A DNA stretch of 64,000 bases from Tetracladium setigerum (taxonomy: Eukaryota; Ascomycota; Leotiomycetes; Helotiales): positions 310,001-374,000 of the forward strand of contig PZJY01000008.1 in the NCBI GenBank assembly GCA_031472005.1. The letters run 5' to 3'. The notes beneath the pieces are model-generated. The model searched no databases. It had not been told where the DNA came from and worked only from the letters and a program-made list of their open reading frames with translations. Made by a program: the position numbers and the translations under genes. Of the stretch, positions 22,401 to 34,029 are shown piece after piece. Within the stretch, counting starts at the first letter, position 1; each line of letters starts with the position of its first letter.

Positions 22401-24581
22401 GATCGCGAAAATGAAGAGAATGGCAAGCGGGAGAAGAGAGGGAAACCTGTGGATAGACGCCTACTCCAAAAGGGTGCCAAGAAAAGTGGCGACAGAACTT
22501 CTTCCACGACTATTTACACCTACAAGCTTGTTCGTTTTGCATTTGACCTCATGAGCACAGTACTCAAGAAGTATGACGACTTGCGCACAGCCAGCAATAT
22601 TATCAATCTCCTCCCAATCATCAAGAACGCACTTCTCGAGGGCGAAGAGGAAGTCAAAATATCCGCATTCCGCCTTCTTGCCACCATCATCAAGGTCTAC
22701 AAGCTGGAAGAAAATGGCACTCTCACCATGGTGACAAGTGATTATAGGACTGTCAATGTGTCACCTGAAAACTCCAAGATTTGGACGGAGCTTTACCGAA
22801 TAGCTGCCAATGAAGCCAAGAAATGCGTTCTCGGATCCGCAATCTCAACAAACATTTTCCAGGAGTCGCTCAAGCTACTTTCGGTTGTTTTCCGCAACCG
22901 ACCTCTCGTCGAAATCAAGAAAGGAACCATCGACCAGCTTCTGGGCAGTATCAAGGAGCATTTGACACAGCCCGAGTACCGACACATCACATTCAACTTC
23001 CTCCGTGCTGTCATTGACACTAAGATCCAATCAGCCGAAGTTTATGATACTCTTGACCATGTCGGAAACGTGATGGTGCAAAATTATGATGAGGAAACAC
23101 GAAAACTTGCAAGGGAAGCATTCTTCCAATTCTTGAGCCGCTACGAGCAGGAGCAGAAGCGATGGAAGGAACAGCTTGACTTTGTTGTCGCCAATCTCAA
23201 GTATCCTCGTGAAGGAGGAAGATCCTCAATCTTGGACCTGATTTTACTTCTTCTCGCAAAGACGTCGGATGAGTATGTTCGCCAAGTCTCAGAGCGATGC
23301 TTTGTACCTTTGATCATCCTGCTAGCCGAGGATGAAAGTAAGAATTGCCGCAACGAGGCTGCAGTGGTGCTAAAGGAGATCTTCAAGAGAGCAAAGGGAG
23401 AGCAACTCGAGTCACACCTTGAGTATCTGCGAAACTGGGTGAGCGGTCCAAAAGATGAAGGATATGTGCACATTAAGCTCCAGGTCTACGCGCTCTATTA
23501 CGAGACGCATAGCGACAATGATGGTGACGTTCTGATGCTACAAAAGATCATATTGGAGGTTCTTCAGACCGCTGATACTTCAAAACCCGACTCGGAGCAT
23601 GTTCTCTCCGCACTACAACTCTCGATTGTTCTGGTAAAAACCTTCCCAGAGATCTTCTTCTCTCCTAAGTCAAAGAATCTATGGGATGCGATTCGAGTCT
23701 GCCTCTCCTATCCAGACAGTGATGCCACAGCCGAGCCAGATGTCAATCTAACGGCCGAGATTAAAACGGCGGCTACAATGCTCATCAGCAGATACTTCTC
23801 CGACTTTGCACAGCAAGCCAGCATCACTGAGTCTGGCCTGAAGAAACTTCCACTCAAGGGTTCTGATGGTCTTCGATTGACCGTAGAAGACATCACAGAT
23901 TTCGTCCGTCGCTCAGCTTACATGTTCAAAAGAGGTGTTCTTACGACCGAGCTCGCAACAGAAGTTGTCAAGAATCTCGTGTTCCTTGGCTCTCTCGCCT
24001 CAGAAAACAATTTGAAATGGCGGGGCCAGCAAACAGAAGAGGATGAGGATGAGGAGGTGGAATCTGAAGAGGACAAGAAAACGCTTCTTGGATACTTGAT
24101 GGAGAGACTCAGTTTCGTTCTAAGAAAGGAAACTTCACCACCTCGTGCACCGGGATTGATACCGAAGACAGCATCGTTACAACTCCTTACCCACCTTACC
24201 ACTCATCTTTCAGTCGAGACATTAACAGCATACCTCCCCACCATCCTGCTGCCTCTCCACAATATCACCGACCCCAGCATTCCAATCCCCTATTCCACCG
24301 ATTTGCAATTCCGCGAAACGTACGAAATGCTCAAAACATCATCTGACGAAGTCATGGAAAACTTGAAGAGGAAGGTTGGTACGGAAACGTATACGAAGAG
24401 TCTTTTGAAGGTTAGGGAGGGAGTGAAGGAGAGGAGAATGAGGAGGAGTGGAAAGAGGAAGATTGAGGCCGTTAGTGCGCCGGAGAAGTTTGGCGAGGTT
24501 AAGAGGAAGAAGGGGGAGAGGAAGAAGGAGAGGAGAAAGGAGAAGGGGAGAGAATTTAGGGATATAAGGCATGAGGCGTGA
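16478..24581 (+). CDS. UTP20: U3 snoRNP component UTP20 (DRIM)
   Basis: Two exons, 16478-17877 and 17930-24581, around a 52-nt intron (GT...CTAG) that joins PYFQR to FVVAHWSED; 2683 aa, close to the usual length. The start begins MPVSGSGRIVK, with a basic TRQGKKGG stretch. The whole protein is HEAT-like alpha-helical repeats with a central DRIM region, acidic patches (DDDDE near the middle, EDEEEED later) and a strongly basic, Lys/Arg-rich tail of about 60 residues that fits nucleolar localisation. UTP20 belongs to the small-subunit processome needed for 18S rRNA maturation. More than 8 kb remains in frame, which shows that base accuracy is good where long G/C runs are absent. Confidence 0.96.
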
Positions 24582-25009
24582 GACATCGTAGAAAGTTGCA
24601 TTGATGTTGGTACCTATCAAAGGCGTTTTTGGACGGGAAAATTGTGGGTGCATTTATAGTAGTAAGTTAGTGAGAGATTGTATGTAGATAAGTAGCATCT
24701 GTGGCGTAGTGAAAATGGTATGATACATTACTTCTATATTCTTGTACACGTGCTATCTATTTTTGTTATTAGAGTCGAGTTGACGTCCCTCCTAATTTCG
24801 TCGCCATCTCCTTGCCGTCGGTAGTATACAATTCGACCATCATACTGTAAATTTTATACATCGAGTCCACCTGGCTCATCTCACGACCCGTTATTTGGAC
24901 GAGGCCCTGCCGCTCATCCTATTCCTACACAATGACCCTATCGTAACATATTCGCTCTCTCCGCTTCTCGGCTCGAGGCCGTCAATTGATCGCAAGTCAT
25001 CCTTATGCT
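24582..25009. other. Convergent intergenic region UTP20 / TIM15
   Basis: It holds the 3' ends of two convergent genes. I see no further gene or repeat. Confidence 0.6.
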
Positions 25010-25688
25010 TCAAGGCAACTCCTTAATGGGCGCATTCTCAGCACTGCCATCCTCGTTCTTCGTCCCATTCTCGTCCTCCCAGAACTCGATATCCCCATTC
25101 TCACTTAACGTTCCCTTCTTAACCAACATCCCCTTCTCCTTCATCAAATCCTCGATATCAAAATGCTTGTCTCCAAATATCTATAGATTCAGTATCAGTT
25201 TCATTCCATCCCCTCATATCCCCTTTCCCAATTGATCAACTCACATTCAAATGGTCACTGATAACATGTCTATTCTTACACTCCGGACACGTAACCAGCA
25301 CACTCCCCTTATGGTAACCTTGCTTGCTAATCTTATGACTCGACCGCGTCGAGCACGGCGTGCAGGTGAATGTTAACTGGTATTCAGGCTGTGGAGGGCG
25401 CACGTATTTCGGTTTATGCGATGCTGGTTCCGATACAGCGTCTGTGAGCGGTTTTGGCGTTCTAACGTTTGCTTGTGCCGGTTCTGGTACAGGGTCTGTG
25501 AGTGGCGAAGGTTTGTTGCCAGTTGAGTGGAAGCGTTTTGCTGGGAAGGATTGGAGGGACTGAAGAGGCTGGAGTTGGCGCGTTGGTGAATGGATTCGGG
25601 AGGCGAAACGGGGTGTGCTTTGGGAGAGGAAGCGGGAGGAGGTTGATAGCAGGCGGAATACTGTGAAGGGGGAGCGTAAAGGCGGCAT
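25010..25688 (-). CDS. ZIM17: Mitochondrial zinc-finger Hsp70 escort protein (TIM15/ZIM17/HEP1)
   Basis: Two exons, 25688-25245 and 25180-25010, with a 64-nt intron (GTGAGT...TAG). The ATG at 25688 (MPPLRSPF) is preferred to one five codons upstream (25703). The 204-aa product starts with an Arg/Ser-rich, acid-poor presequence (FRLLSTSSRFLSQSTPRFASR), then a Pro-rich spacer, then the DNL zinc finger with CTPC and CPEC pairs about 25 residues apart and NRHVISDHLN-IFGD. The family keeps matrix Hsp70 (Ssc1) soluble and supports protein import. The usual DNL triplet reads DHL here, a common variant. The C-terminus is acidic. It diverges from cullin-3. Confidence 0.92.
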
Positions 25689-26184
25689 TTTTATGCAGTA
25701 CAATCGTTTGTCGTCGTGCGTGGTGAGGATGTTGTGAGGATGTACTTTTGTGGTTTTGTTCTTGACGAGATCCTAGGAGACGTGAAAATGACGAAGGGGG
25801 TTCCGCCAAGAGAAATATTCTTGAGCTTATCAGCACGTGATTACGCTATCACTCTCGTGGAGTGGGGTGGGTACTCTTAGAACATCCCCCGTTCAGCCTG
25901 GCCGAAAGTCTAGAAGAAGACTGAACTGCTTTCTCCTTCATTCCAATCTTCCATTCACCACCGTCAATCAAATTTAAGGCGACTTTTCGACTTCTTTTCG
26001 CTCCTGTTCCTTGCCTTCACTTGATCGAACATTCTTTGACCTTCTCGGCTATAAAATCCTCATATCCCGCTGAACGAATTTGTTCAGCCTTGCAGCAGCG
26101 ATCTCCAAGTTATTGCACAACCACGATAGCGCGTTGGCCAGAGAGGTGCAAAGCTTAGGTTGATCCAAAACTTCGTCCTACAAG
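25689..26184. promoter_or_regulatory. Divergent promoter TIM15 / CUL3
   Basis: About 500 bp between divergent start codons. A palindromic CACGTG E-box followed by AT sits near 25833-25840, a site type bound by bHLH factors. No other feature is seen. Confidence 0.45.
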
Positions 26185-29084
26185 ATGATCTCAGGTCGAG
26201 GAAGAGGCAAGATTAGGCCTCCACGCAGGGTAAGTTGAAGGAGATTGAGGGGTTTGTTGCCTGCCCTACCTTCGTCCCTTCTATACACCCTCTCTGCATA
26301 CTTGCACAAGACGGGATAGAGCTCTATATTCTATCTGCAGACATGGCAGAGCAAGCTTTTGGGGGCCAGCTTGAAGAAATGTGGGAGCGAGTGGCTCGTG
26401 TTCATACTTCCCGGAAACCACAATTCCTTGGAGCCTCGAGACTGTGTTTAACTCCTTCCGAGCGCCGGCTAACAAAACTGTGGATAGGGCGTTATTGGAG
26501 GAGGGAAGGACGAATTCGAGCAGCAATGGGAGATCCTAAGCTGTGCCCTTCGCCAAATTCACGAGAAGAACGCGTCTACCTTATCTTTCGAGCAGCTCTA
26601 CCGAGCATCCTACAAGATCGTATTGAAGAAACAAGGAGACCGGCTTTATGAGCTTGTACAAAACTATGAGGAACAATGGTTTGGTCTCCATGTGATGCCA
26701 ACAATTCGCAAGCTCATCACTACGAATCTCATCAACATCACACTCTCCAATGTATCGGATTCAACGGCCAATGAGCGCAGACTGACGGGCGAGGCCTTCC
26801 TGGAGGGATTGAAGGCATCGTGGGAGGACCATAACAATATCATGAATATGACTACGGACATTCTGATGTATATGGATCGTATCTACTGCACAGACAATCG
26901 CAAGCCTTCGATCTTCACTACTGCCATGGGCCTTTTCCGGGACAACATTCTTCGATCTAATCTTCCAGGTTCAGATAATCAAATGACGGTCTTTGATATT
27001 TTGAATTCGGTTGTTCTCGATCAGATCGAAATGGAGAGAGATGGGGATGTGATCAATAAGAACTTGATCAAGTCATGCATATATATGCTCGAGGGACTTT
27101 ACGAATCGGACATCGAGGGTGAGAACGAGAAGCTCTATCTGACGGTATTTGAGCCCGCTTTCTTGGCTGCTAGCACGGAATTCTATAAGCGAGAATGCGC
27201 TTCTCTTCTACGGGAAGCAGATGCCAGTAGTTGGATACGACAGACCCGAAAGCGCCTGCTTGAGGAGGATGCAAGATGTCAGACAACCATTTCCAGGATG
27301 AGTGGACCCAGGATTGCCAAAGTTGTTGAGAATGAACTTATTTCGGAGCATCTGAACGAATTTATGGCTTTGGAAGGAAGTGGAATCAAGTCGATGATTG
27401 AGAATGACCGATTTGCAGACCTGGCGGCCTTGTATCAACTGATCACCAGAGTCGATCCCAACAAAGTGCCGTTGAAGATTGCTCTACAAGCTCGTATTGT
27501 AGCGATGGGCCAGGAGATCAATACCGTCATCCAGAATACGGACTTTGGTGCTGTTCTTGCTGCCGCAAACAATGATGCTGAAGCTCCGGCAGATGCTGCC
27601 AAGGCTAAAATTCCCAAGCAAACTCCGGCTGCAAAGGCGACCGCTGCTGCTATCACATGGGTTGATGAAGTTCTGAAGTTGAAGGATAAATTCGATATCA
27701 TATGGCAGACATGCCTAGCAAGAGACGTGCCGCTGCAGACAGCTATCACGAAAAGCTTTGCAGATTTCATCAATGACTTCCCACGATGCTCGGAATTTGT
27801 GTCTCTGTTTATTGATGACAACCTTAAGCGCGGTATCAAGGGTGCGACCGAGGCTGAGATTGATGTAATTCTCGACAAAGCGACCGTGCTTCTGCGATTT
27901 ATTCAGGATATGGATATGTTTGAGCGTTACTACAAGAAGCATCTCGCTCGTCGCTTATTACATGGCAAGTCTGAGAGTGAGGATGTTGAAAAGTCCATGA
28001 TCAGCAGGATGAAGCTTGAGATTGGCAATTCCTTCACAACAAAGCTCGAGGGCATGTTCAAGGATATGAGCATGTCCGAGGAGTTGAGTTCCGGCTATCG
28101 GTCGTATGTTGCGGACCTGGGTGATATGGACAGGAAACCAATTGATTTGGGAATCACGGTGCTGACAACAAATTGCTGGCCGATGGAGGCGATGGGTGGT
28201 GGAAACAACGAGAATGCATCGCCTCAGACATGCACCTGGCCATCCTCCATTAACATCCTGCAAGAATCCTTCAAGAAATTCTACTTGAAGGAGCGAAATG
28301 GTAGGAAACTGACTTGGATCGGATATCTTGGAACGGCGGACATCAAATGCTTTTTCCCCAAGATACCGGGCAAAGAAGGCGTTCTCGGCAGAGACCGCCG
28401 ATACGAGCTGAATGTTACTACCTATGGCATGCTCATCCTAATGCTCTTCAACGATCTACCAAATGGCGAAACCCTTTCATTCGACGAGATCCAACAACGA
28501 ACAAACATCCCCGTGAACGAACTAATCCGAAATCTCGTGTCTCTCTCCATCGCGCCAAAATCCCGCGTTCTATACAAGATCCCTCAAAACAAGGATACGC
28601 CCAAGTCTGGCGATACGTTCAAGATCAATAATAGCTTCCAAAGCAAGGCTATCAAAATCAAGGCTGCAATTGTATCCGGTACGGTCAATAAGGTCGAGGG
28701 TGAGGCGGAACGCAAGGAGACGGAGGATAGGAATGATATGAGTAGAGGGTTTGTAATTGACAGTGTGTTGGTTCGGATTATGAAGTATGTTCTTTCTTTC
28801 CTTTCCCCTCTTGCTTCTCTTCCTCACTCAATAGCCTTTTCCCCCGCACAAATTCTTCCTTTCAATTTGCAAAGAATGTCACTGACAAACAACTCAACCC
28901 CAAAAACAGAGCACGCAAAGAGCTAAGCCATCAAATGCTTATCACTGAAACAATCACGCAACTCGCCGCACGCTTCAAGCCAGATCTGCCGATGGTGAAG
29001 AAGCGAATCGATTCAATTATAGAGAGGGAGTATGTAGAAAGAGTAGAGGACGCAGATGTCGCTACTTATCGGTACTTGGCATGA
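26185..29084 (+). CDS. CUL3: Cullin-3 ubiquitin-ligase scaffold
   Basis: Three exons: 26185-26229, 26488-28784, 28910-29084. The 45-nt first exon encodes MISGRGRGKIRPPRR, the conserved CUL3 start, and a 258-nt intron (GCTAAC branch) joins it to GVIGGG. The last intron (125 nt) restores the cullin C-terminus. The protein is 838 aa: N-terminal cullin repeats (LSFEQLYRASYKIVL), the cullin homology region (FERYYKKHLARRLLHGKSESEDVEKSMI), and the neddylation winged helix with MVKKRIDSIIEREYVER and terminal YLA. CUL3 assembles BTB-adaptor E3 ligases with RBX1. An Ala-rich insert (about AAKATAAAITW) sits mid-protein. All landmarks are intact. Confidence 0.97.
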
Positions 29085-29680
29085 TATTTGGTCTTTGAAT
29101 TGGGCTTGGGCTTGAGATTGAGCTTGAGCTTGTGTGCTTGATCTTGGTACCATAATTAGGTAGCTTGAGCATGACCTCAACCAGAACGGTGTGAGCATGG
29201 CATGGCTGGCGTAAGACTGGATCTTGAAGTGGCGGGAATTAAAATTATTGGCCTTCTAGCCAAAAACAAGCTCGATCTAGGGCCTAGGTTATGGGGAGAA
29301 AGATTCTATTTTTCATTTTATTTTTTATTTTTTTTTGATGCACGAATTAGCGTGGGTACCTACCTAGATACCTTAGGGACCTAGTAAATTGAAAAGCAAG
29401 TTCAAATCTTTTAGGATAATACGGTCAAGGCTGACTCGCTCACAAATTATATATTGAGAGAGGGTTATTTATTACCATGATTCCAGCTTTCCCAATGAGC
29501 ACAACAGTTTTTACAGATCATGTTATGGGATGATGGCTCATTGGGGCCTGCCCTGATGTTGTCACGTGCCAGTACTATAAAAACATGCCAAAATGATTTT
29601 CAAAATGCTCATACATACCTACCTAGCTACCTACCTAATTAGACGAGAAAAGCTATACCCGAGCAAAGCCCCTCTTTAGT
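29085..29680. other. Intergenic region with ACCTACCT-type repeats
   Basis: Between CUL3 and the kinase remnant, both of which end here. It holds two clusters of ACCTACCT motifs (about 29357-29366 and 29616-29637) and a CACGTG palindrome near 29564. No gene is seen. Confidence 0.5.
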
Positions 29681-31217
29681 CTAATCCTCAAGTAACAACA
29701 GCACCTCCGCCAAACGCTCATCCACCGGTTCATCACTCCAATGAATCACAACCCGCTCTTTCAACTCTACCATTTTCCTCTCCACAAACACCTCCATCAC
29801 ACTTCTTTCCTTATGACTCAAAAAATGTACCCTCGTCCTCCAAAGATCGTGATCACCAATATCCCTTTTCTCTTCCCTTCTCCCAAAGAATCGTTCATTC
29901 AGGTACTTCCAAAAATAGTATCAGAGGCCCAGCTCTTTCTAGCTGCGTAGTTGAGCCAGAAGCGGCCGGTTTCCCAACTCTCTCGCATGTGTATGGAAAT
30001 TTGAATTCTTTTGACGTTGGCGTCTCTATACTCGCTTCGGCTTTCTCTATTGCGCGTAGCCAAGTCTTTAGACGCATGTCATAGGTTTCGGTCCAATTAC
30101 CAATATCAGTATGCCACATCTACGGCACATTCAAAAGCAGCCACCATGGGGGATCGAGAGAAAACTGCGCGTAGGTGCGATATATGCAAATTTCCAATCA
30201 ATAACGGCGACTATATCATCGGTCTCGTTTAAGAGAACGTTGCTTGGCCGTAAGTCATCGCACCAAAGTCTGAAGAAGCCGGATCCGCTTAGAGCTAGGG
30301 ACAACATCATCGTCGAGGTAGTTTGACTCTTAGACTGAGCGGACCAGTGGTCGTCCTTGAAACCGAAAGTCGACAGTCGGCCTTGTTGAGCTAGTCTGCG
30401 GAAGAGCAGACGTGCTACGTACTTATTCCGGCAGTCGTCTGTTGTTGTGACGAGGTCGTTGTGTTGGAAGATGAGTTGTGCTATGTGCATTCCTGCTAGT
30501 GCGACGTACCATTCATCAGCAGTTCCGCATGTTTTGTCCTTCGGGGGAAGACTAGCACGAGGGATGTTGGCGAGCTGAAGCATGCTGTTCATGTTTTGAG
30601 TTATTGGCCATCCTGCCACTGAGAAGACGTCCTCGCTAGTTTGAGCTAGAGACCCGATGCTTGGAAAGGTGGGTTGAAAGAGATGTAATAATTGTACTGC
30701 TATTTTGCCGAAGAAAGCCTCAAGAGAGTCCTCAGAGATGTCGGGATTGAGCATGTTAGCATCGGTGGGATGCTTCTCGTTGGGCATCGCAAGTGCATGC
30801 GACATCGATCCGCGATTTGGAATATGTTGGATGATGGTGAATGGTCCAACTTCAGAATCCAGACTTGAAAGTCCGTAGAAAAGAACTGGGGGGACTGGGA
30901 CCGGAGTGTTTTGTGCAATGAACCGTGCTGTTGCTGCCTCGCGGAGAGTTTTCTCGCATGAAAACTGGGCTAAGTTAGGCTAGGGCAATCGAATCATAAC
31001 ATCATCGTCGCAGCCCTCTACTCGCAGTCTGTAGAGATTGTTATATCCCCAATCCTCATCGGAGGCACCCATGTTGCAGTCTTCCCAATTTTTGCGCCAC
31101 GAAGCACTCTCGCTTCCGCAGCGTGGATACCTACCGAAACCATATTTGTGACTCTGCCCAAGCTTCGTCGTTTTTATCCCAGGCGACATCGTCAAAATCA
31201 GCTCGATCGATATCCAT
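29681..31217 (-). pseudogene. Decayed APH-family phosphotransferase (kinase-like)
   Basis: Translation over three frames recovers most of a fungal APH-type kinase: start MDIDRADFDDVAWDKND, N-lobe YNNLYRLRVEG and FIAQNTPVPVPPVLFYGL, catalytic-type LWCDDLRPSNVLLN and VIDWKFAY, then PPWWLLLN, MRESWETGRFWLNYAARKSW, and a C-terminus ending LLLLED with a stop at 29681-29683. The breaks are: TAG at 31131-31133 (this could instead be part of a splice donor), a short G run at 31047-31050, TAG at 30980-30982, a frame change near 30165, TAG at 30120-30122, a short T run (29911-29915) and a frame change near 29855. Some run-length breaks may be sequencing errors, but the in-frame stops argue for real decay. 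The family phosphorylates small molecules; the substrate is unknown. Confidence 0.8.
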
Positions 31218-31396
31218 ACGAGCTGCGTGGTGTCTTCAGTAGTGTGGGACTCGATGCGATAGAATTGAAGAACAAGATTATATGTGTTAGTAGAAGGTAT
31301 CGAGCACAACCCGCCGTGGGGATGGTTCGAGGTTTGTGTGGTGACCGAATCTACTCCTTGAACATGAAAATCCCAGCTGGGGAAAGAAGTAATCCC

Positions 31397-31570
31397 GCTA
31401 GTATGGAAAGAAAGATCAGTCATTGAACTCTACGCCTAGAATGGAAAGAATGATCAGCCATTGAACAGCCACCATCTTGGAAAGAACAATCAGCCATTGA
31501 ACAACCAACTTGGAAAGAGACAGCTCCCTCAACAATACAACATGGAAAGAACAATCCACTGTTGAGCAGG
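31397..31570. repeat. Degenerate tandem repeat, five copies of about 35 bp
   Basis: A unit beginning TGGAAAGA and continuing roughly ATCAGCCATTGAAC recurs with starts at 31404, 31442, 31478, 31511 and 31543 (spacings 38, 36, 33, 32). The first three copies are the most alike. It lies just upstream of the kinase remnant. Confidence 0.75.
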
Positions 31571-32900
31571 CACTTCCAGATTAGTGGACTGTTCAATTCA
31601 AGGCCCAGTACCTTTCATCATAACATAAGTGTTCGCACCTCCATGTCTATTGTGCCACAAGACAAGAGAGATGGTCAGACTTGAGGATTGAACAAACGAG
31701 TTGACTGAAGAACATGACCGTTTGTTGACAATTGAGAGCAAAGGCCAAGCAAGTCATTGATGAGATGGGGTCAGATGAGATATGACATGACATGAGATAG
31801 ACAAAAGAATAACAACAGGAAGGAAGAACAACAGGATTGATATAATATGAAAAGACATGAAAAGCAAGAACTTCTCAGCTCGCCTCTCTATATCATATCC
31901 ATTCATTCATGAATTCCAGTTGGAATGCAATTCACCCTTCAATGTCTCATCCCACTCACTCTTATCACTTGAGTCAGAGGCAGAGGCAGAAGCACTTACT
32001 TGCCCCCCATCCCCAAGTCCCAACAACCACACCCTTCAGCAGTCACTTGACTTCCTCTCCCCTCCCCTCGCCTCCCCTCAAAAAGCAAGAGAGCCTCATC
32101 AGCCTCTTCCCCTCTTCAACCTTCGTCAAAATTTCTGTTGCACATCGCAAAATCTCGCCACCTCCTCCATCCGCGCCACCAACGCTGCAAGTCCCTCCAA
32201 TCCTCCAATCCTCCCCAAGCACACGCCGTTAAAAAAACTCTCTCAAACCCCATGAACCCCATGAACCCCATGAACCCACTACATCCAGCCAATTATCTCG
32301 TTTTGTCGATTCATTTAAACGACGTACTAGTACTTAATGGCCTTGTGTGTGTATGTAAATGTATGTGATAGTGATTGAAATGCGGTGACATGCGTTGGGC
32401 TGTATGTGGAGGGTACAGTATGGGTATGGGTATGGGTATGGGTACGAGTATGGGTGTGTACATTGGTACATGTACATGTGTAAGTGAGGTCTGGACCCTG
32501 AAAATAGAGCTTTGAGCTGCAAGCTGCAAGGCGTAAGCTCTGAGCTGTTCTCTTGCTGTTGGGTTTTGTGTTACTGTAGGTGAGTGGCGTGTGGTGTGGT
32601 GTGAAAGCGGGGTAGATTTTTTTTGGATAGCTGTTCGTTGGTTTGCCACCGAGTGAGTTGAGTTGGTGCGAGGGTGTTGGAGTTGGAGTTGTGTGAAATA
32701 TGTCAAAAATGGGGGTTGAGGAGGCGAATGTGAGGAGGCGAAATGAGGGGGAGGCGAAATAATGAGCGAGGTCTAGAACATAAAACATAAATATGTCTGA
32801 CAGAGTAGAGTTCTGGCATACCATAGACACTAATTGAGGGGATAACGAAGGAAAAGGCAAAGAAAAACCGAAGTTGGCAGAGGAGAAGAAATGGTTCGTT
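31571..32900. other. Gene-free, low-complexity intergenic DNA
   Basis: CT-rich stretches (31900-32240) and simple repeats open long frames by composition only: three copies of ATGAACCC[CA] at 32252-32278 and a TATGGG hexamer run at about 32419-32458. I see no start, splice pattern or motif to support a gene. Confidence 0.5.
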
Positions 32901-33245
32901 TCCGGATTTTGATTTTGATATTGACGTTCCCTTTCACGTGACCTGGCTTAGTTATGAAATGAATGACCGCAAAGGGCAAACTACAGTACCTATACTAAAA
33001 CTACCACCGTACTCCGTATATACCATACACAATAATTAAAAACTATACCCACCTCAGATAACGAGGGATTTGTCTTCGGATTTTGATTTTGATTTTGATA
33101 TTGATATCCACTACACGTGACCTTGTCTGGATAACAAGAGAGAGCCAACTACAGTACAGTGCCAACATTACAACCGTACCTCGTAAATACCCTACACAAT
33201 AATCGAACAAATCATACCCAGCAAGTACCTATCCAAGGGTTTGTA
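32901..33245. repeat. Diverged tandem duplication, about 175-bp unit
   Basis: Unit 1 (about 32901-33074) and unit 2 (about 33075-33245) share, in order, CGGATTTTGATTTTGAT, a CACGTGACC palindrome (32935 and 33114), CAACTACAGTAC-like and ACCGTAC segments, and TACACAATAAT. Unit 2 has one extra GATTTT. Identity looks moderate. Confidence 0.7.
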
Positions 33246-34029
33246 TTAATTGACTGATTAAAGCACGCATGCACATTAGTACTGTCCTGTACGTACTGCC
33301 GTATCCTGCATGCAAGTGAGCTTTATCCCCGATTCATTGGATGGAGATTAGCCAGCTCTTATTCATTTCCACAGCCCAACCCAACCAGCAAGCATTTATG
33401 CTCGGAACCCCGGAAAGTTAATATTTCTGTATGAAAAGCCAAAAAAGAGAGACAAAAACATACATAAAACACACACAAAGGGTAAGAAGAAAGAATGGGA
33501 AGAAGAGAGAGGAGGAAGGAAGAGAAGGAGGTTGTTAGATTAGACTAGGCTTACCTACCTACCCACGAATAATAGTTTCGATAACATTATTTTAAAACGA
33601 TTTGTATTAACAATTCCTAACTCAAACTACCTTAGCCACCTAACCATCTTGCCTTTCTTCTTTCCCACTCTCTCCTTGCTACTCAATCTCTGACTAGGCA
33701 CTGTAGGTATCAATCCCCTCTTCCAATCTACAATTCCCAAAGCCCCTTGATATTCCCCCATTTCCTAAAAGCTGGTGAAAAAACGACCCAATAATGCATG
33801 AATTTTTGTCCATCCGGTTTCCATCTGAACAAAATTAAAAAAATATTGATGAGATTACACCTTGCCTTTCTTTTCATTCTTTCATTCTTTCATTGCTACT
33901 TCCCTGCCTACCTGCCAATAATTAAATATCCTGACTTTACTTACACATGCATATGCATATATTCCCAAAAAAAGATGCGATTCTGAATTCGACTTCGCAC
34001 TTCGACCGTTGAAAGTTGAAGTTGGCAGC
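33246..34029. other. Intergenic region, no gene seen
   Basis: AT-rich, with purine-rich (33480-33535) and TACCTACC motifs (about 33553). It lies downstream of the DUF2985 gene. Nothing codes convincingly. Confidence 0.5.

Noticed and set aside
32311..32860. Overlapping minus-strand frames of 131-177 codons
   Set aside because: They are opened by TATGGG and GT-rich simple repeats; the translations are His/Thr/Tyr-Pro runs without domain character.
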